From NCBI RefSeq assembly GCF_900129235.1, contig NZ_FQUV01000008.1, positions 1 to 64,000 of the forward strand: 64,000 nucleotides of DNA, read 5' to 3'. The notes under the pieces were generated by a model, which saw only the letters and a list, made by a program, of their open reading frames with translations, did no database searches and was not told the origin of the DNA. Shown piece after piece: positions 26,029 to 35,137 of this stretch (the first letter of the stretch is position 1; every line of letters begins with the position of its first letter). The translations under genes and the position numbers were made by a program. Source of the DNA: Litoreibacter ascidiaceicola (GTDB taxonomy: Bacteria; Pseudomonadota; Alphaproteobacteria; Rhodobacterales; Rhodobacteraceae).

Positions 26029-26636
26029 TCGAGGTGAGCAAAGGCGACGCCATTTGGGTCATCAAGATCAACCGACCTGAGAAGGCGAACTCGCTGACAC
26101 GCCGGATGCTGAGAGACTTGGCGATTGCCGTAGAATCTGCGGCGGGAGAGGTGCAGGCCATAGTTTTGACCGGTGAAGGCAAGGTTTTCAGCGCAGGCGC
26201 TGATCTGGAAGCGGCAAAGGCGGGGTTGGCGACCGATCCGATTTGGGAGCGCTTATCAAAGGCCATAGCGGATTTTCCGGGTCTGAGCATCGCTGCGTTG
26301 AATGGCACCTTGGCGGGCGGGGCCATGGGAATGGCACTCGCCTGTGATGTGCGTATTTGTGTCCCGACCGCAAAGTTCTTCTATCCGGTGATGAAGCTTG
26401 GCTTCCTTCCGCAACCCTCCGATCCCGCACGCTTGGCTGCGTTGGTCGGCCCCGCAAGGGCCAAGATGATCCTGATGGCTGGTCAGAAAGTCGGGGCGAT
26501 AGAAGCTCTCCAATGGGGCTTGGTGGACCGGATCGTGGAATCCGGAGAACTACTCGACGCTGCCAAGTCATTGGCGGAGGATGTCATTGAAGCCACTCCA
26601 AACCATGCGGCTGCAATCAAGGCGATGCTTGGCTAG
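26025..26636 (+). CDS. enoyl-CoA hydratase/isomerase-family protein, short and atypical
   Basis: A crotonase-fold protein of 203 residues, about 50 shorter than usual. The oxyanion-hole motifs SAGADLEAA and LNGTLAGGAMGMALACDVRI are present. The region that normally carries a catalytic glutamate (PE before an LG turn) reads FYPVMKLGF here, with Val in place of Glu, and the usual GG-T/S turn is replaced by QPSDPARL. Ordinary hydration of enoyl-CoA is therefore doubtful; a hydrolase, isomerase or binding role is possible. It is translationally coupled to the upstream SDR. Confidence 0.82.
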   Translation: MIEVSKGDAIWVIKINRPEKANSLTRRMLRDLAIAVESAAGEVQAIVLTGEGKVFSAGADLEAAKAGLATDPIWERLSKAIADFPGLSIAALNGTLAGGAMGMALACDVRICVPTAKFFYPVMKLGFLPQPSDPARLAALVGPARAKMILMAGQKVGAIEALQWGLVDRIVESGELLDAAKSLAEDVIEATPNHAAAIKAMLG

Positions 26637-26737
26637 GGCGCTTCAATCAGTGAAGCCGCCGCCCCATAGGGCTTTCTTTGCTTTCGGTGACGGACTAGAG
26701 GTTATCGAACACTCCGGAACGACCAAGGGCGTATGCG

Positions 26738-28048
26738 ATGGAAAGTAATCCATTTGTTCAGAAAATGTTGGGCTATGGCGAGCAAGGCTGGGAACTGGCA
26801 CTTAGCTGGCTGACAAGCCCTGCGGCGTGGTCTCAGTTTGCCTTATTGGTGGTCGCTTTCGGATTGGCGTGGCTTCTAAGCCGACGCATCAACAATGCGC
26901 TTCGGGGTTTACTTACCCCGGCAGAGGACGCCGACGGGCTCATCGCCACCGCACGCCGTTTCGTCCTTCGTTTCTTACCACTGATGCTGCCGCTGCTAGC
27001 CTATGCGTTCACGGCGGTCGGCGAACAGGTCGTGCGTTCACTGTTTGATAGCGGAGCGGTTATCGCATTCGGCAAGCGGGTTTTCCTGTTCCTCGCAGCC
27101 CGCAGGCTTGTGCACCGGATTATTTCTGATCCGTTCCTGAAGCTGCTTGGCAAGTTCATCCTTATCCCAGTCGCAGCGCTTTACGCTGTTGATCTCCTGG
27201 ACACGGCAACCACTGCGTTGTCAGAGTTTCGCGTTGGTCTTGGGAACATCTCGTTCTCGTTGATGTCGCTGGTGCGAGGATTGATTGCAGGTTCGTTGCT
27301 ATTCTGGCTGGGGCGCTGGTCGAACGATCAAAGCGCCGCGATGATCAGCAAGCAAAAAGAGTTGCGACCAGCGACCCGCCAACTGGCGGTAAAAACTGTC
27401 GAGATCATAATTTTTGGCGCCGCGTTCCTGCTTTTGATGAACATCATGGGGATCAGCCTTGGCAGTCTCGCCGTGTTGGGTGGTGCCATTGGTGTTGGTC
27501 TTGGTTTTGGCCTTCAGAAGATCGCCTCCAATTTCATATCCGGCGTCATCTTATTGCTGGAAGGTCAGGCAACTGTTGGTGACTTTGTGGAACTTGATGG
27601 CGGCGAGGCCGGCACAATCGTCAAGATGACCGCCCGCGCGATCATTCTGGAAACCTATGACGGGCGGTGGATTGTTGTCCCGAACGAGGACTTCATCGTA
27701 ACCCGCGTGATCAACTATTCCGATCAAGGCTCTGCCAACCGATACGAGGCCGAGTTCTCGGTGTCCTATGACACCGACATCAACACCGTCCCGGCGATTG
27801 TAGAGGCAGCAGTTCAGGGCCACCCCGATGTGCTTGCGGAACCGTATCCCGCCGACTGCGAGCTTCGTGGTTTTGGTGACAGCGGAATAGACTTCTCGGT
27901 GGAGTTCTGGGTGAACGGTATTGACGACGGGCGGCACAAATATACGTCCGATGTGTTGTTCCTCATCTGGAACGCGCTGAAAGACAACGGCATTCAAATC
28001 CCGTATCCGCATCGCGTTATCGAGTTCAAAGGTGAGATGCCCAAGTGA
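26738..28048 (+). CDS. MscS-family mechanosensitive channel
   Basis: A 436-residue small-conductance mechanosensitive channel protein of the inner membrane. Several hydrophobic segments fill the first ~250 residues, then the pore-lining helix and MscS core (GVGLGFGLQKIASNFISGVILLLEG), followed by the beta domain (FVELDGGEAGTIVKM, YDGRWIVVPNEDFI) and a C-terminal alpha/beta domain. It would release solutes on hypo-osmotic shock. The longer N-terminus than E. coli MscS (286 residues) places it in the YbdG/YnaI-like group. It overlaps the following flavoprotein gene by four bases. Confidence 0.93.
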   Translation: MESNPFVQKMLGYGEQGWELALSWLTSPAAWSQFALLVVAFGLAWLLSRRINNALRGLLTPAEDADGLIATARRFVLRFLPLMLPLLAYAFTAVGEQVVRSLFDSGAVIAFGKRVFLFLAARRLVHRIISDPFLKLLGKFILIPVAALYAVDLLDTATTALSEFRVGLGNISFSLMSLVRGLIAGSLLFWLGRWSNDQSAAMISKQKELRPATRQLAVKTVEIIIFGAAFLLLMNIMGISLGSLAVLGGAIGVGLGFGLQKIASNFISGVILLLEGQATVGDFVELDGGEAGTIVKMTARAIILETYDGRWIVVPNEDFIVTRVINYSDQGSANRYEAEFSVSYDTDINTVPAIVEAAVQGHPDVLAEPYPADCELRGFGDSGIDFSVEFWVNGIDDGRHKYTSDVLFLIWNALKDNGIQIPYPHRVIEFKGEMPK

Positions 28049-29232
28049 GCGAAGCTCTTGTTATCGGGGCTGGACCGGCGGGTTTGATGGCCGCAGAGAT
28101 GCTCGCGGATGCGGGGCACTCGGTCACCATCGCGGAGCAAAAACCCTCGGTGGGTCGCAAGTTCCTGATGGCGGGTAAATCGGGCCTAAATCTTACCAAA
28201 GATGAACCGGAAGCGGCTTTTTTCAAGGCTTTTAACGCTGATTGGCTTCTGCCTGCACTTCGCGAATTCGGACCCGTTGAGGTCATGGCTTGGGCAGAAG
28301 ATTTAGACCAACAGATATTCACCGGATCAAGTGGGAGGGTATTTCCCAAGTCAATGAAAGCCTCCCCGTTGTTGCGGACATGGCTCGGTCGTTTGGCCAA
28401 TAAGGGCGTGACGATACGAACTCGTTGGCAATGGACGGGTTGGAACGGTGACGCTTGTATTTTCCAAACTCCCGACGGTCCGGTTGAACTTGCACCATCA
28501 GTCACGGTCCTTGCCATGGGCGGGGCATCTTGGCGCAAGCTGGGTTCGGACGGGGTGTGGGCAAATCAATTCGAGCGATCTGATCTACGTCCATTCAAAC
28601 CCGCCAACATGGGCTTTGTGGTGGAATGGTCATCACACATGAATGACCATCTTGGGTTGCCCTTGAAGAACGTTGCATTCGGGGTGGGTGGCTCGGCAAT
28701 ACGGGGCGAAGCAGTCATATCTGCGAAGGGTCTTGAAGGCGGCGGCATATATACCGTTTCAGCGGCGGTGCGCGACGGTGCAGCTTTGACGATAGACCTG
28801 CTGCCTGATCTGTCCCAAGAAGAAGTCGGCAAGCGACTAAAGCGCAGGCGTGGTAAAGACAGCTGGTCAAATCACATGCGTAAGAATTTGAAGCTGGAGC
28901 CCGTGAAACTTGCTCTGTTGCAAGAATTTGCGCGCCCTTTGCCTGATGATCCCATCGACCTATCCGCTGTCATCAAAGCACTCCGCGTTCACCACAAAGG
29001 GCCGCGGCCAATGGATGAGGCAATTTCGACTGCAGGAGGGTTGGCTGAAGAGGCCCTCGACAGAAAGCTAATGTTGCGCGCACGTCCAGGTGTTTTTGCA
29101 GCTGGTGAAATGCTGGATTGGGAAGCGCCTACGGGTGGCTACCTGATAACAGGTTGCCTTGCGACAGGACGTTGGGCGGGGAAGGCAGCCGCCGACTATG
29201 CGTCGCGGCTGTCAGTAAAAAGGCATTTGTAG
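28045..29232 (+). CDS. NAD(P)/FAD-dependent flavoprotein (HI0933/YhiN family)
   Basis: A 395-residue flavoprotein. An N-terminal FAD-binding GAGPAGLMAAEML motif is at residues 7-19, then the family hallmark KFLMAGKSGLNLTKDEP, the TGSSGRVFPKSMKASPLLR region and the C-terminal AGEMLDWEAPTGGYLITGCLA dinucleotide fold end. It starts with GTG overlapping the mscS stop. HI0933-like proteins are uncharacterised oxidoreductases; no substrate can be given. Its 3' end overlaps the convergent lipoprotein gene by 37 bases. Confidence 0.88.
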   Translation: MSEALVIGAGPAGLMAAEMLADAGHSVTIAEQKPSVGRKFLMAGKSGLNLTKDEPEAAFFKAFNADWLLPALREFGPVEVMAWAEDLDQQIFTGSSGRVFPKSMKASPLLRTWLGRLANKGVTIRTRWQWTGWNGDACIFQTPDGPVELAPSVTVLAMGGASWRKLGSDGVWANQFERSDLRPFKPANMGFVVEWSSHMNDHLGLPLKNVAFGVGGSAIRGEAVISAKGLEGGGIYTVSAAVRDGAALTIDLLPDLSQEEVGKRLKRRRGKDSWSNHMRKNLKLEPVKLALLQEFARPLPDDPIDLSAVIKALRVHHKGPRPMDEAISTAGGLAEEALDRKLMLRARPGVFAAGEMLDWEAPTGGYLITGCLATGRWAGKAAADYASRLSVKRHL

Positions 29233-29564
29233 CGGGCTTCCGTTTGCTCGACTATGTCTTCGATTTCTTTATCGAGAGTCTTCCCCACTGCGCGCGCAGT
29301 CGTTTTTCCGTCCGCGTCGAATATTGAATCAACTGCTCCGTTCACAGCTTTCGTAAAGCGCGCATCAAGGTAGGCGTGGGCTTTTCGGGCGCGTTTCTTG
29401 GTTGCGTCGTCGGTAGGCCCTGACGCGCAGGTGTATGTAAACACGGCCTCGCCATCGGCTGATCGAAATGCAAACTTTTCACGGTGTGGATACGCAGTGT
29501 CGATGATTGCTTGGGGTGAACATGCGCTTAGAAGCAGCGCTGAAAGAAAAATGTGTTTCATCAT
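29196..29564 (-). CDS. small lipoprotein of unknown function
   Basis: A 122-residue protein with a lipoprotein signal: MMKHIFLSALLLSAC, cysteine at residue 15. The mature part includes FTYTCASGP, then a helical stretch of charged residues (KKRARKAHAYLDARF) and a second cysteine near the end (YKCLF) that could pair with the first. I do not recognise the family. The start is placed at the ATG pair just before the hydrophobic segment. It follows the GST gene (minus strand) and overlaps the convergent flavoprotein gene. Confidence 0.65.
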   Translation of the reverse strand: MMKHIFLSALLLSACSPQAIIDTAYPHREKFAFRSADGEAVFTYTCASGPTDDATKKRARKAHAYLDARFTKAVNGAVDSIFDADGKTTARAVGKTLDKEIEDIVEQTEARYKCLFTDSRDA

Positions 29565-29580
29565 TGTCTCGATTGATTGG

Positions 29581-30168
29581 TCAGTCGGCACGAGCCGTTT
29601 TATATGCAGGCCGCGTGTGCACATTGGAAAGGTAATCCTTCAAACGTGATTGCGAGATGCCGAACTTTGCGCCAATCGCCCAATCAAGGCAGTGCGCGAG
29701 TATAATATCTGCGATGGTGAATTCGTCTCCCATCAGGAAGGGTCCGTCGCCCATTTGCGCGACCAATGTGGTTTCCGAGCGTGCAAACTCCCATTTCAAA
29801 GACTCTTTAACCTCTGGCACGCGCTTTTCTTCGGGAAGTATGAAACTGTGCCGCGCAGCTGTCCACAACACGCTGTCAAACTCGTCAAGGATCATATGGG
29901 TAAACCCATCCTGACGTGCGCGGCCCAAAGACCCTGCCTTGAGCGTCAGCCCATTATGCTTGTCGGCAAGGAAGGTGATGATCGCTGTGCTGTCGGTCAG
30001 CGTGGCGCCATCTGCGATCAAGGCGGGAACCTTGCCGGACGGGTTGTACTCGATCGCTTCCTCAGAGCGGGGTGCCGCCTGAAGTTGCGTGTAGGGCAGG
30101 CCCAACTCTTCCAAGGCCCATTTCACACGAAATGTGCGGGTCTTCGTCAATCCGATCAGCGTGTACAT
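29581..30168 (-). CDS. glutathione S-transferase family protein
   Basis: A 195-residue cytosolic GST. The thioredoxin-like N-terminal domain includes KTRTFRVKWALEELGLPY and the glutathione-contact strand NPSGKVPALIADG with DSTAI (residues ~43-64); the helical C-terminal domain has PFLMGDEFTIADIILAHCLDW (N-capping box region). The Ser/Thr at residues 8-12 is a possible catalytic residue. It would conjugate or reduce electrophiles with glutathione; the actual substrate is unknown. It ends 16 bases before the lipoprotein start and follows holA by ten bases. Confidence 0.88.
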   Translation of the reverse strand: MYTLIGLTKTRTFRVKWALEELGLPYTQLQAAPRSEEAIEYNPSGKVPALIADGATLTDSTAIITFLADKHNGLTLKAGSLGRARQDGFTHMILDEFDSVLWTAARHSFILPEEKRVPEVKESLKWEFARSETTLVAQMGDGPFLMGDEFTIADIILAHCLDWAIGAKFGISQSRLKDYLSNVHTRPAYKTARAD

Positions 30169-30178
30169 TCAGTCGTCC

Positions 30179-31201
30179 TTATCTTCGGTTCATCATGGCA
30201 AGTCGGATCAGGGCACGCTCCATCAGTGCCATTTGAGGCGCGGTACTGGCGGATCGTAGCTGCAGATCGGTATCGGTGAGCAAGCGAAGGGCTGTCTCAA
30301 GTTTGTAGGTGCCCCACGCACGCGCCTGCCGCAACATACGATCTTTGCGTTTGTAGGGAACGGGTGGACGCGCGCGGGCGATACCGGCGTCGGGGCCTTT
30401 AGGGTCACTTGCCGCCAAATGCAGTTTGCGGAAATGCTGCGTCGCACCGATGCAGAGGCGCACGGCGGCGACGCCTTGCGCCTCCAGCTTGGTCAGGATC
30501 GGACCGATTTCCTGAAAGCGCCCTTCAGCCACGATATCCAGCGCATCATCAAGCGACGCCTCGGACGTAGCGGGGGCGCAGTTTGCGATGTCGTCGGATG
30601 TTACTGGGGTTGCGTCACCATGCTTATAAAGTGACAGCTTTTCGACGGTTTGACGGAAATCGCCCGGCTCGAGCACGCGACCTAGGTCCATCAAATCACC
30701 CATCGCATCGGGTGGAATGTCGGTTACACCTGCCTTGCGAAGCTCTGCCTCAATCTCGTCGCGGCCGGGCGGATCGGCATAGATTGCCGCCGCATAGGCG
30801 TTGTTGTGGCCCTCAAACATCTTGCGCAAGGCGGAGCGCGGGGTGAGCTGTCCGCATGTCACGAGGATAGTGGCATCCCCTTGCCGCCAATCCTTCAACG
30901 CCGCGTCGATGGCTTTGGCGACCGTATCGGTCGCATCTTCGACGAACGCGACGCGTGCACCGGGGAAAAAGCCCTGCGCCTTGATTGCGTCCATCAACAT
31001 TGCCGGGTCTTTGCGCAAATCCGATGACGGGATGCGCGTCAGGCGCATTTCCTCTTCGCCCTGAGGGCCAACTAGGGCTGCAATAACTTCCTGTCGGCGC
31101 ATAGCGATACGCATGGCATCGGGGCCATAGATCAAAAGGCCGGCGCGGGTCGGGTCGGGTTTGGCGAAGAACGCGCGGGCGTCTTTCAGGGCCAGTTTCA
31201 T
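30179..31201 (-). CDS. holA: DNA polymerase III delta subunit
   Basis: The clamp-loader wrench that opens the beta sliding clamp. Recognisable stretches are GLLIYGPDAMRIAMRRQEVIAAL, FPGARVAFVEDATD, DALDIVAEGRF and a C-terminal helical collar. The length of 340 residues is normal. The N-terminal AAA-like fold lacks a P-loop, as is usual for delta. It follows lptE with one base between, the leuS-lptE-holA order found across alphaproteobacteria. Confidence 0.92.
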   Translation of the reverse strand: MKLALKDARAFFAKPDPTRAGLLIYGPDAMRIAMRRQEVIAALVGPQGEEEMRLTRIPSSDLRKDPAMLMDAIKAQGFFPGARVAFVEDATDTVAKAIDAALKDWRQGDATILVTCGQLTPRSALRKMFEGHNNAYAAAIYADPPGRDEIEAELRKAGVTDIPPDAMGDLMDLGRVLEPGDFRQTVEKLSLYKHGDATPVTSDDIANCAPATSEASLDDALDIVAEGRFQEIGPILTKLEAQGVAAVRLCIGATQHFRKLHLAASDPKGPDAGIARARPPVPYKRKDRMLRQARAWGTYKLETALRLLTDTDLQLRSASTAPQMALMERALIRLAMMNRR

Positions 31202-31202
31202 G

Positions 31203-31685
31203 TCAGAACTTGCCGGAATTGATCAGCAGATCTGTGGTGATTTTATCGGCAAGCGCGGTCATCAGCCGTTCGCTTGCGTCGCGCTTTGCTGCAAGTGTCG
31301 CGACCGGTTGCGCAGACGCAGAATATGCCGTGAACGTATTCACTGTGCCTTTGTAGACCTGTTCGTTCGAACCCAGATTGCGCAACACGTAGACGGCAGT
31401 TCCCAACACATTGTACCGCGTAATGTCGTTGGAACCGGAAATGGCGAGGCCCTTTTCTTCGACCTCGAGTGTCACACTCATGCCGTAGACGGGGGCTTGC
31501 GCGCGGCCCAACCGCTGTTCCAGCTGAGTGACCAGATTGAAGCCGTCTTGCGTGGTCGGCTCGTCAACAAGAATAGAACCGCGCAGGCCTTCTGCACTAC
31601 CGCCTGTGACATAGACAGGCTCGAACCCGCACGCGGCGAGGGCTGGCAAAGCAAGAAGTAGGAAACGGCGATTAAATGACGACAT
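31203..31685 (-). CDS. lptE: LPS-assembly lipoprotein LptE
   Basis: The outer-membrane lipoprotein that plugs the LptD barrel and helps insert lipopolysaccharide. The start [25 protein letters not shown] gives a 160-residue precursor with a lipobox (ALAACGF); the frame is open further upstream inside leuS, but only this start gives a signal. GFEPVYV after the lipid cysteine is the family start. It overlaps the leuS 3' end by 14 bases and precedes holA. Confidence 0.9.
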   Translation of the reverse strand: MSSFNRRFLLLALPALAACGFEPVYVTGGSAEGLRGSILVDEPTTQDGFNLVTQLEQRLGRAQAPVYGMSVTLEVEEKGLAISGSNDITRYNVLGTAVYVLRNLGSNEQVYKGTVNTFTAYSASAQPVATLAAKRDASERLMTALADKITTDLLINSGKF

Positions 31686-34281
31686 TGATGATACGACCCG
31701 GCACCACGATGAGTTTCTTGGGCTCGCGACCTTCGAGAGCCTTGATGACAGCATCATGCGCCAGCGCCAGCTTTTCAACCTCTTCCTTCGAGGCTTCCGC
31801 GCTCACGTCGATTTCGCCGCGCCGTTTGCCATTGATCTGGATCGGCATGGTGATGGTATCTTGAACCAACAGGGCCTCGTCGGCGACGGGCCATGGGGCG
31901 TTGGCGATCAATCCTTCGCCGCCCAAATGGGACCAGATTTCCTCGGACAAATGCGGCGTCATAGGAGACATGAGCTGCGCCAACACTTTGACCGCCTTGC
32001 GCTTTGCGCCAGCACCAGCCTTGGATTTGGATACCGCGTTGGCGAACTCGTAGAGCTTGGCGACGGACTTATTGAACCCGAAGGTCTCGATCCCCAGCGT
32101 GACTTCGCGGATGGCTTGGGCTGTCGCGCGTTCCAGATCTAGGTCTGTATCGTCGCCGTCACCCAATTCCGCCGCCAAACGCCAGACGCGGCCAAGGAAC
32201 TTCCAAGCGGCCTCAGCACCGGACGCGGTCCATTCCACGTCCCGCTCGGGCGGCGAGTCGGACAAAACGAACCACCGCGCGGTATCCGCGCCGTATTGGT
32301 CGATGATGTCGACAGGGTCGACGACGTTCTTCTTGGATTTGGACATTTTGGCGGAGGGCGTCACCTTCACAAGAAGGTTCTCCTTTCTTAGGCGCTCAAT
32401 TATGCCGACGTCTTTGTCGCCATGCATAAGTACTTGCTCGCCCTCTTTGAGCATAACTATTCTCTTATTACCAAGTACCAATTCTCTTACGTCTTCCGGC
32501 AAATGATAGACCGGACGTCCATTATTATCAGCGGTCTCATAAATCTCATGGGTTACCATGCCTTGTGTAAACAACGCGTCGAACGGCTCTTCGGCGCCTT
32601 GGGGCAGATGTCCGGTATTCACCATCGCGCGGGCAAAGAACCGCGAATAGAGCAGGTGCAGGATCGCGTGTTCAATGCCGCCGATATATTGGTCGACATT
32701 CATCCAGTACTCCGCGTCCGCCATATTAGTCGGCGTGCTCGCGTGGGGCGAGGTGAAGCGGGCGAAATACCATGACGAGTCCACGAACGTGTCCATCGTG
32801 TCGGTTTCGCGCTTGGCGGCTTTGCCGCAAGACGGGCAGGGCGTGTCGCGCCATGTCGGATGGCGGTCGAGCGGGTTGCCGGGGATGTCAAAGGTGACAT
32901 CATCTGGCAACTCAATCGGCAGATTTTCTTTCTTCTCCGGCACTACGCCGCAGTCGTCGCAATGGACAACAGGGATCGGGCAGCCCCAATAACGTTGGCG
33001 GGACAGGCCCCAATCGCGTAGACGATACTGAGTAACGCCTTTGCCCCAACCGGCGGTTTCGACAAAATCAATGGTGGCGTTCACAGCTTCTTCGCCCGTG
33101 GCCACATCGAGACCCGCAAAATGGTTGACCCATTTCACCTTCTCGGTTTTCAGCGGCACGAAGGCTTCGGTCTCAACAGGTTTCGCATCATCCAAGTCAA
33201 AGAACGTATCGATCACTGGCAAGTCATACTTGCGGCAGAAGTCCAAATCACGCTGGTCATGCGCAGGGCAGGCGAAAATCGCGCCCGTGCCGTAATCCAT
33301 CAAAATGAAGTTCGCGACCCAAACCGGCAACTCCCAATCGGGGTTCAGCGGGTGCTTCACCTTTATACCAGTGTCAAAACCCAGCTTCTCGCCAGTTTCC
33401 AGCGCTTCCGCCGTGGTGCCACCCTTGCGGCATTCTGCAATAAAGGCGGCGGCTTCGGGATTCGCGGCCTCCAGTTCCTTAGCAAGCGGGTGATCCGGGG
33501 AAATGCCTACAAAGCTCGCGCCCATCAACGTGTCAGGACGAGTCGTATAAACTTCAATCGCATCGCCACCGTCTGTGCGCTCAAACCCGAACTGCAAGCC
33601 GCGAGACTTACCGATCCAGTTCGCCTGCATCAGCTTCACTTTGTCGGGCCAGTTGTCGAGTCCATCCAGCGCAGCAAGTAGTTCCTCGGACCAATCGCTG
33701 ATCTTGAAGAACCATTGCGTCAACTCGCGCCGCTCCACCAGTGCATCGGAGCGCCAGCCTTTGCCGTCAATCACCTGCTCGTTGGCCAGAACGGTCATAT
33801 CGACCGGATCCCAGTTCACAGTCGCATTCTTACGGTAGACCAAGCCCTTTTGCATGAAATCGAGGAACAGCGCCTGCTGCTGGCCGTAGTATTCCGGATC
33901 GCATGTGGCGAATTCGCGGGTCCAGTCTATCGACAAGCCCAGCGGTTTCATCTGGTCGCGCATTGCGGCGATGTTGCTGTAAGTCCATTCCTTGGGGTGG
34001 CCGCCGATCGCCATTGCGGCGTTCTCCGCAGGCATCCCGAAGGCGTCCCAGCCCATAGGGTGCAACACTGAAAAACCGCAAGACGACTTATAACGCGCGA
34101 TCACGTCACCCATCGTATAGTTGCGCACATGCCCGATGTGGATGCGGCCTGACGGGTAAGGGAACATCTCCAAGACGTAGTATTTCTCGCGGGATTCATC
34201 ACGGGTGGCGAGGAAGGTCTGGGCGTCATCCCAAGCTTTTTGCCATTTGGGTTCGACTGTGCGGGCGTTGTAGCGGGACAT
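31672..34281 (-). CDS. leuS: leucyl-tRNA synthetase
   Basis: Charges tRNA-Leu; 869 residues, the bacterial class I type. The HIGH motif is in [15 protein letters not shown], the editing domain includes [11 protein letters not shown], the zinc-like CPSCG motif is present and [12 protein letters not shown] completes the active site. The region just before KMSKS (about nt 32370-32560), which corresponds to the leucine-specific domain, is visibly A+T rich and uses AGA, ATA and AAT codons that are rare elsewhere in the gene, suggesting a recombined segment. It precedes lptE and holA. Confidence 0.97.
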   Translation of the reverse strand: MSRYNARTVEPKWQKAWDDAQTFLATRDESREKYYVLEMFPYPSGRIHIGHVRNYTMGDVIARYKSSCGFSVLHPMGWDAFGMPAENAAMAIGGHPKEWTYSNIAAMRDQMKPLGLSIDWTREFATCDPEYYGQQQALFLDFMQKGLVYRKNATVNWDPVDMTVLANEQVIDGKGWRSDALVERRELTQWFFKISDWSEELLAALDGLDNWPDKVKLMQANWIGKSRGLQFGFERTDGGDAIEVYTTRPDTLMGASFVGISPDHPLAKELEAANPEAAAFIAECRKGGTTAEALETGEKLGFDTGIKVKHPLNPDWELPVWVANFILMDYGTGAIFACPAHDQRDLDFCRKYDLPVIDTFFDLDDAKPVETEAFVPLKTEKVKWVNHFAGLDVATGEEAVNATIDFVETAGWGKGVTQYRLRDWGLSRQRYWGCPIPVVHCDDCGVVPEKKENLPIELPDDVTFDIPGNPLDRHPTWRDTPCPSCGKAAKRETDTMDTFVDSSWYFARFTSPHASTPTNMADAEYWMNVDQYIGGIEHAILHLLYSRFFARAMVNTGHLPQGAEEPFDALFTQGMVTHEIYETADNNGRPVYHLPEDVRELVLGNKRIVMLKEGEQVLMHGDKDVGIIERLRKENLLVKVTPSAKMSKSKKNVVDPVDIIDQYGADTARWFVLSDSPPERDVEWTASGAEAAWKFLGRVWRLAAELGDGDDTDLDLERATAQAIREVTLGIETFGFNKSVAKLYEFANAVSKSKAGAGAKRKAVKVLAQLMSPMTPHLSEEIWSHLGGEGLIANAPWPVADEALLVQDTITMPIQINGKRRGEIDVSAEASKEEVEKLALAHDAVIKALEGREPKKLIVVPGRIINVVI

Positions 34282-34299
34282 CTGGTCTTCCTAAGATAC

Positions 34300-34328
34300 G
34301 AAAAGCGCCGGGCGATGAGGCCCGGCGC
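34300..34328 (-). terminator. probable terminator of the DUF3576 gene
   Basis: A perfect 9-bp stem GCGCCGGGC/GCCCGGCGC (34305-34313 with 34320-34328) with a 6-base loop, followed on the minus strand by TTTT. It separates the DUF3576 gene from leuS. The short T-run makes it moderately strong. Confidence 0.65.
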
Positions 34329-34363
34329 ATGTAATAGGGGTGCAACTGGACTTGGTCCAGAGG

Positions 34364-34885
34364 CTAGAGTTTGCCGTCAGCAATGCGAAGCTGGCGGGCG
34401 CGAGTCAGGATCGCATCCTCGACAGCGCGCGCGGTTTGCGTTGAAACAGCGCTGCCACCAGCGCCTTGCAGCGACACGCGGAGCGAGCGGGCATCAAGCG
34501 CAGGATCAGTGATATAGACAGTCGCACGATACGCGCGGCCACCGCCTTGCGGGCGCCCGTAGCCAAGCGCGATGGTGCCCGTGAACGGGTCGGCTGCTTC
34601 CACTGGCATGAAATTCAACACGTCCAATGATGCTTTCCACAGATATTTGTTCACCTTCAATGTGACGTTGGGGTCATCATTGTTGACAAACAAATCGGAC
34701 AACCGGCTGCCTTTTTTGACGGCATTAGCGCGCGCCGCGCTGTCGTAATCGCGGGAGAAGCCGTTGGCATCATTCTCGCGACGCTCGTTCTTTCCTTTGC
34801 CGAAGATGCCGCTACCGCCACATGCTGACAGCGACAGAACTAGGGCGCAGGTTGTGGTCCATTTAAGGAAACGGGTGCTCACCAT
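34364..34885 (-). CDS. DUF3576 outer-membrane-type lipoprotein
   Basis: A 173-residue lipoprotein of the DUF3576 family that lies next to leuS in many alphaproteobacteria. The signal ends in LSLSACGGSG (lipid cysteine near residue 22). Family stretches include VNKYLWKASLDVLNFMP and DPFTGTIALGYGRP. The start used is the ATG giving a signal peptide; the frame extends 26 codons upstream. The function is unknown, but the partnership with leuS-lptE suggests an envelope role. Confidence 0.85.
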   Translation of the reverse strand: MVSTRFLKWTTTCALVLSLSACGGSGIFGKGKNERRENDANGFSRDYDSAARANAVKKGSRLSDLFVNNDDPNVTLKVNKYLWKASLDVLNFMPVEAADPFTGTIALGYGRPQGGGRAYRATVYITDPALDARSLRVSLQGAGGSAVSTQTARAVEDAILTRARQLRIADGKL

Positions 34886-35074
34886 GAATAAATGCTCTCG
34901 GCCTGTTGTTTTCCCTGTCATATCGGAGGCAGCGTGGTGGAACAAGAAAGAATACCTAAACACATGTCCAAGCCGAAAATGGGACTGTGGCGCAGTTGCA
35001 TCAATTTGAGCGGTAAACCTTTACATCGGGCGAGGCGGCTTGAATTGAGGGGCCGTCCGTAAGAAACAGGCTGG

Positions 35075-35090
35075 GACTCAGTTCGGATTC
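35075..35090 (+). promoter_or_regulatory. paired GANTC sites upstream of the first porin gene
   Basis: GACTC at 35075-35079 and GATTC at 35086-35090, 11 bp apart, lie 48-63 bases before the porin start. The spacing equals that of the pair before ccrM. A 10-bp direct repeat TGAATTGAGG flanks them (35041-35050 and 35093-35102). A methylation-dependent or repeat-binding regulator is inferred. Confidence 0.35.
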
Positions 35091-35137
35091 CCTGAATTGA
35101 GGTGCACCTAATAGTATTTAACTCTCGAGGGAAAACG

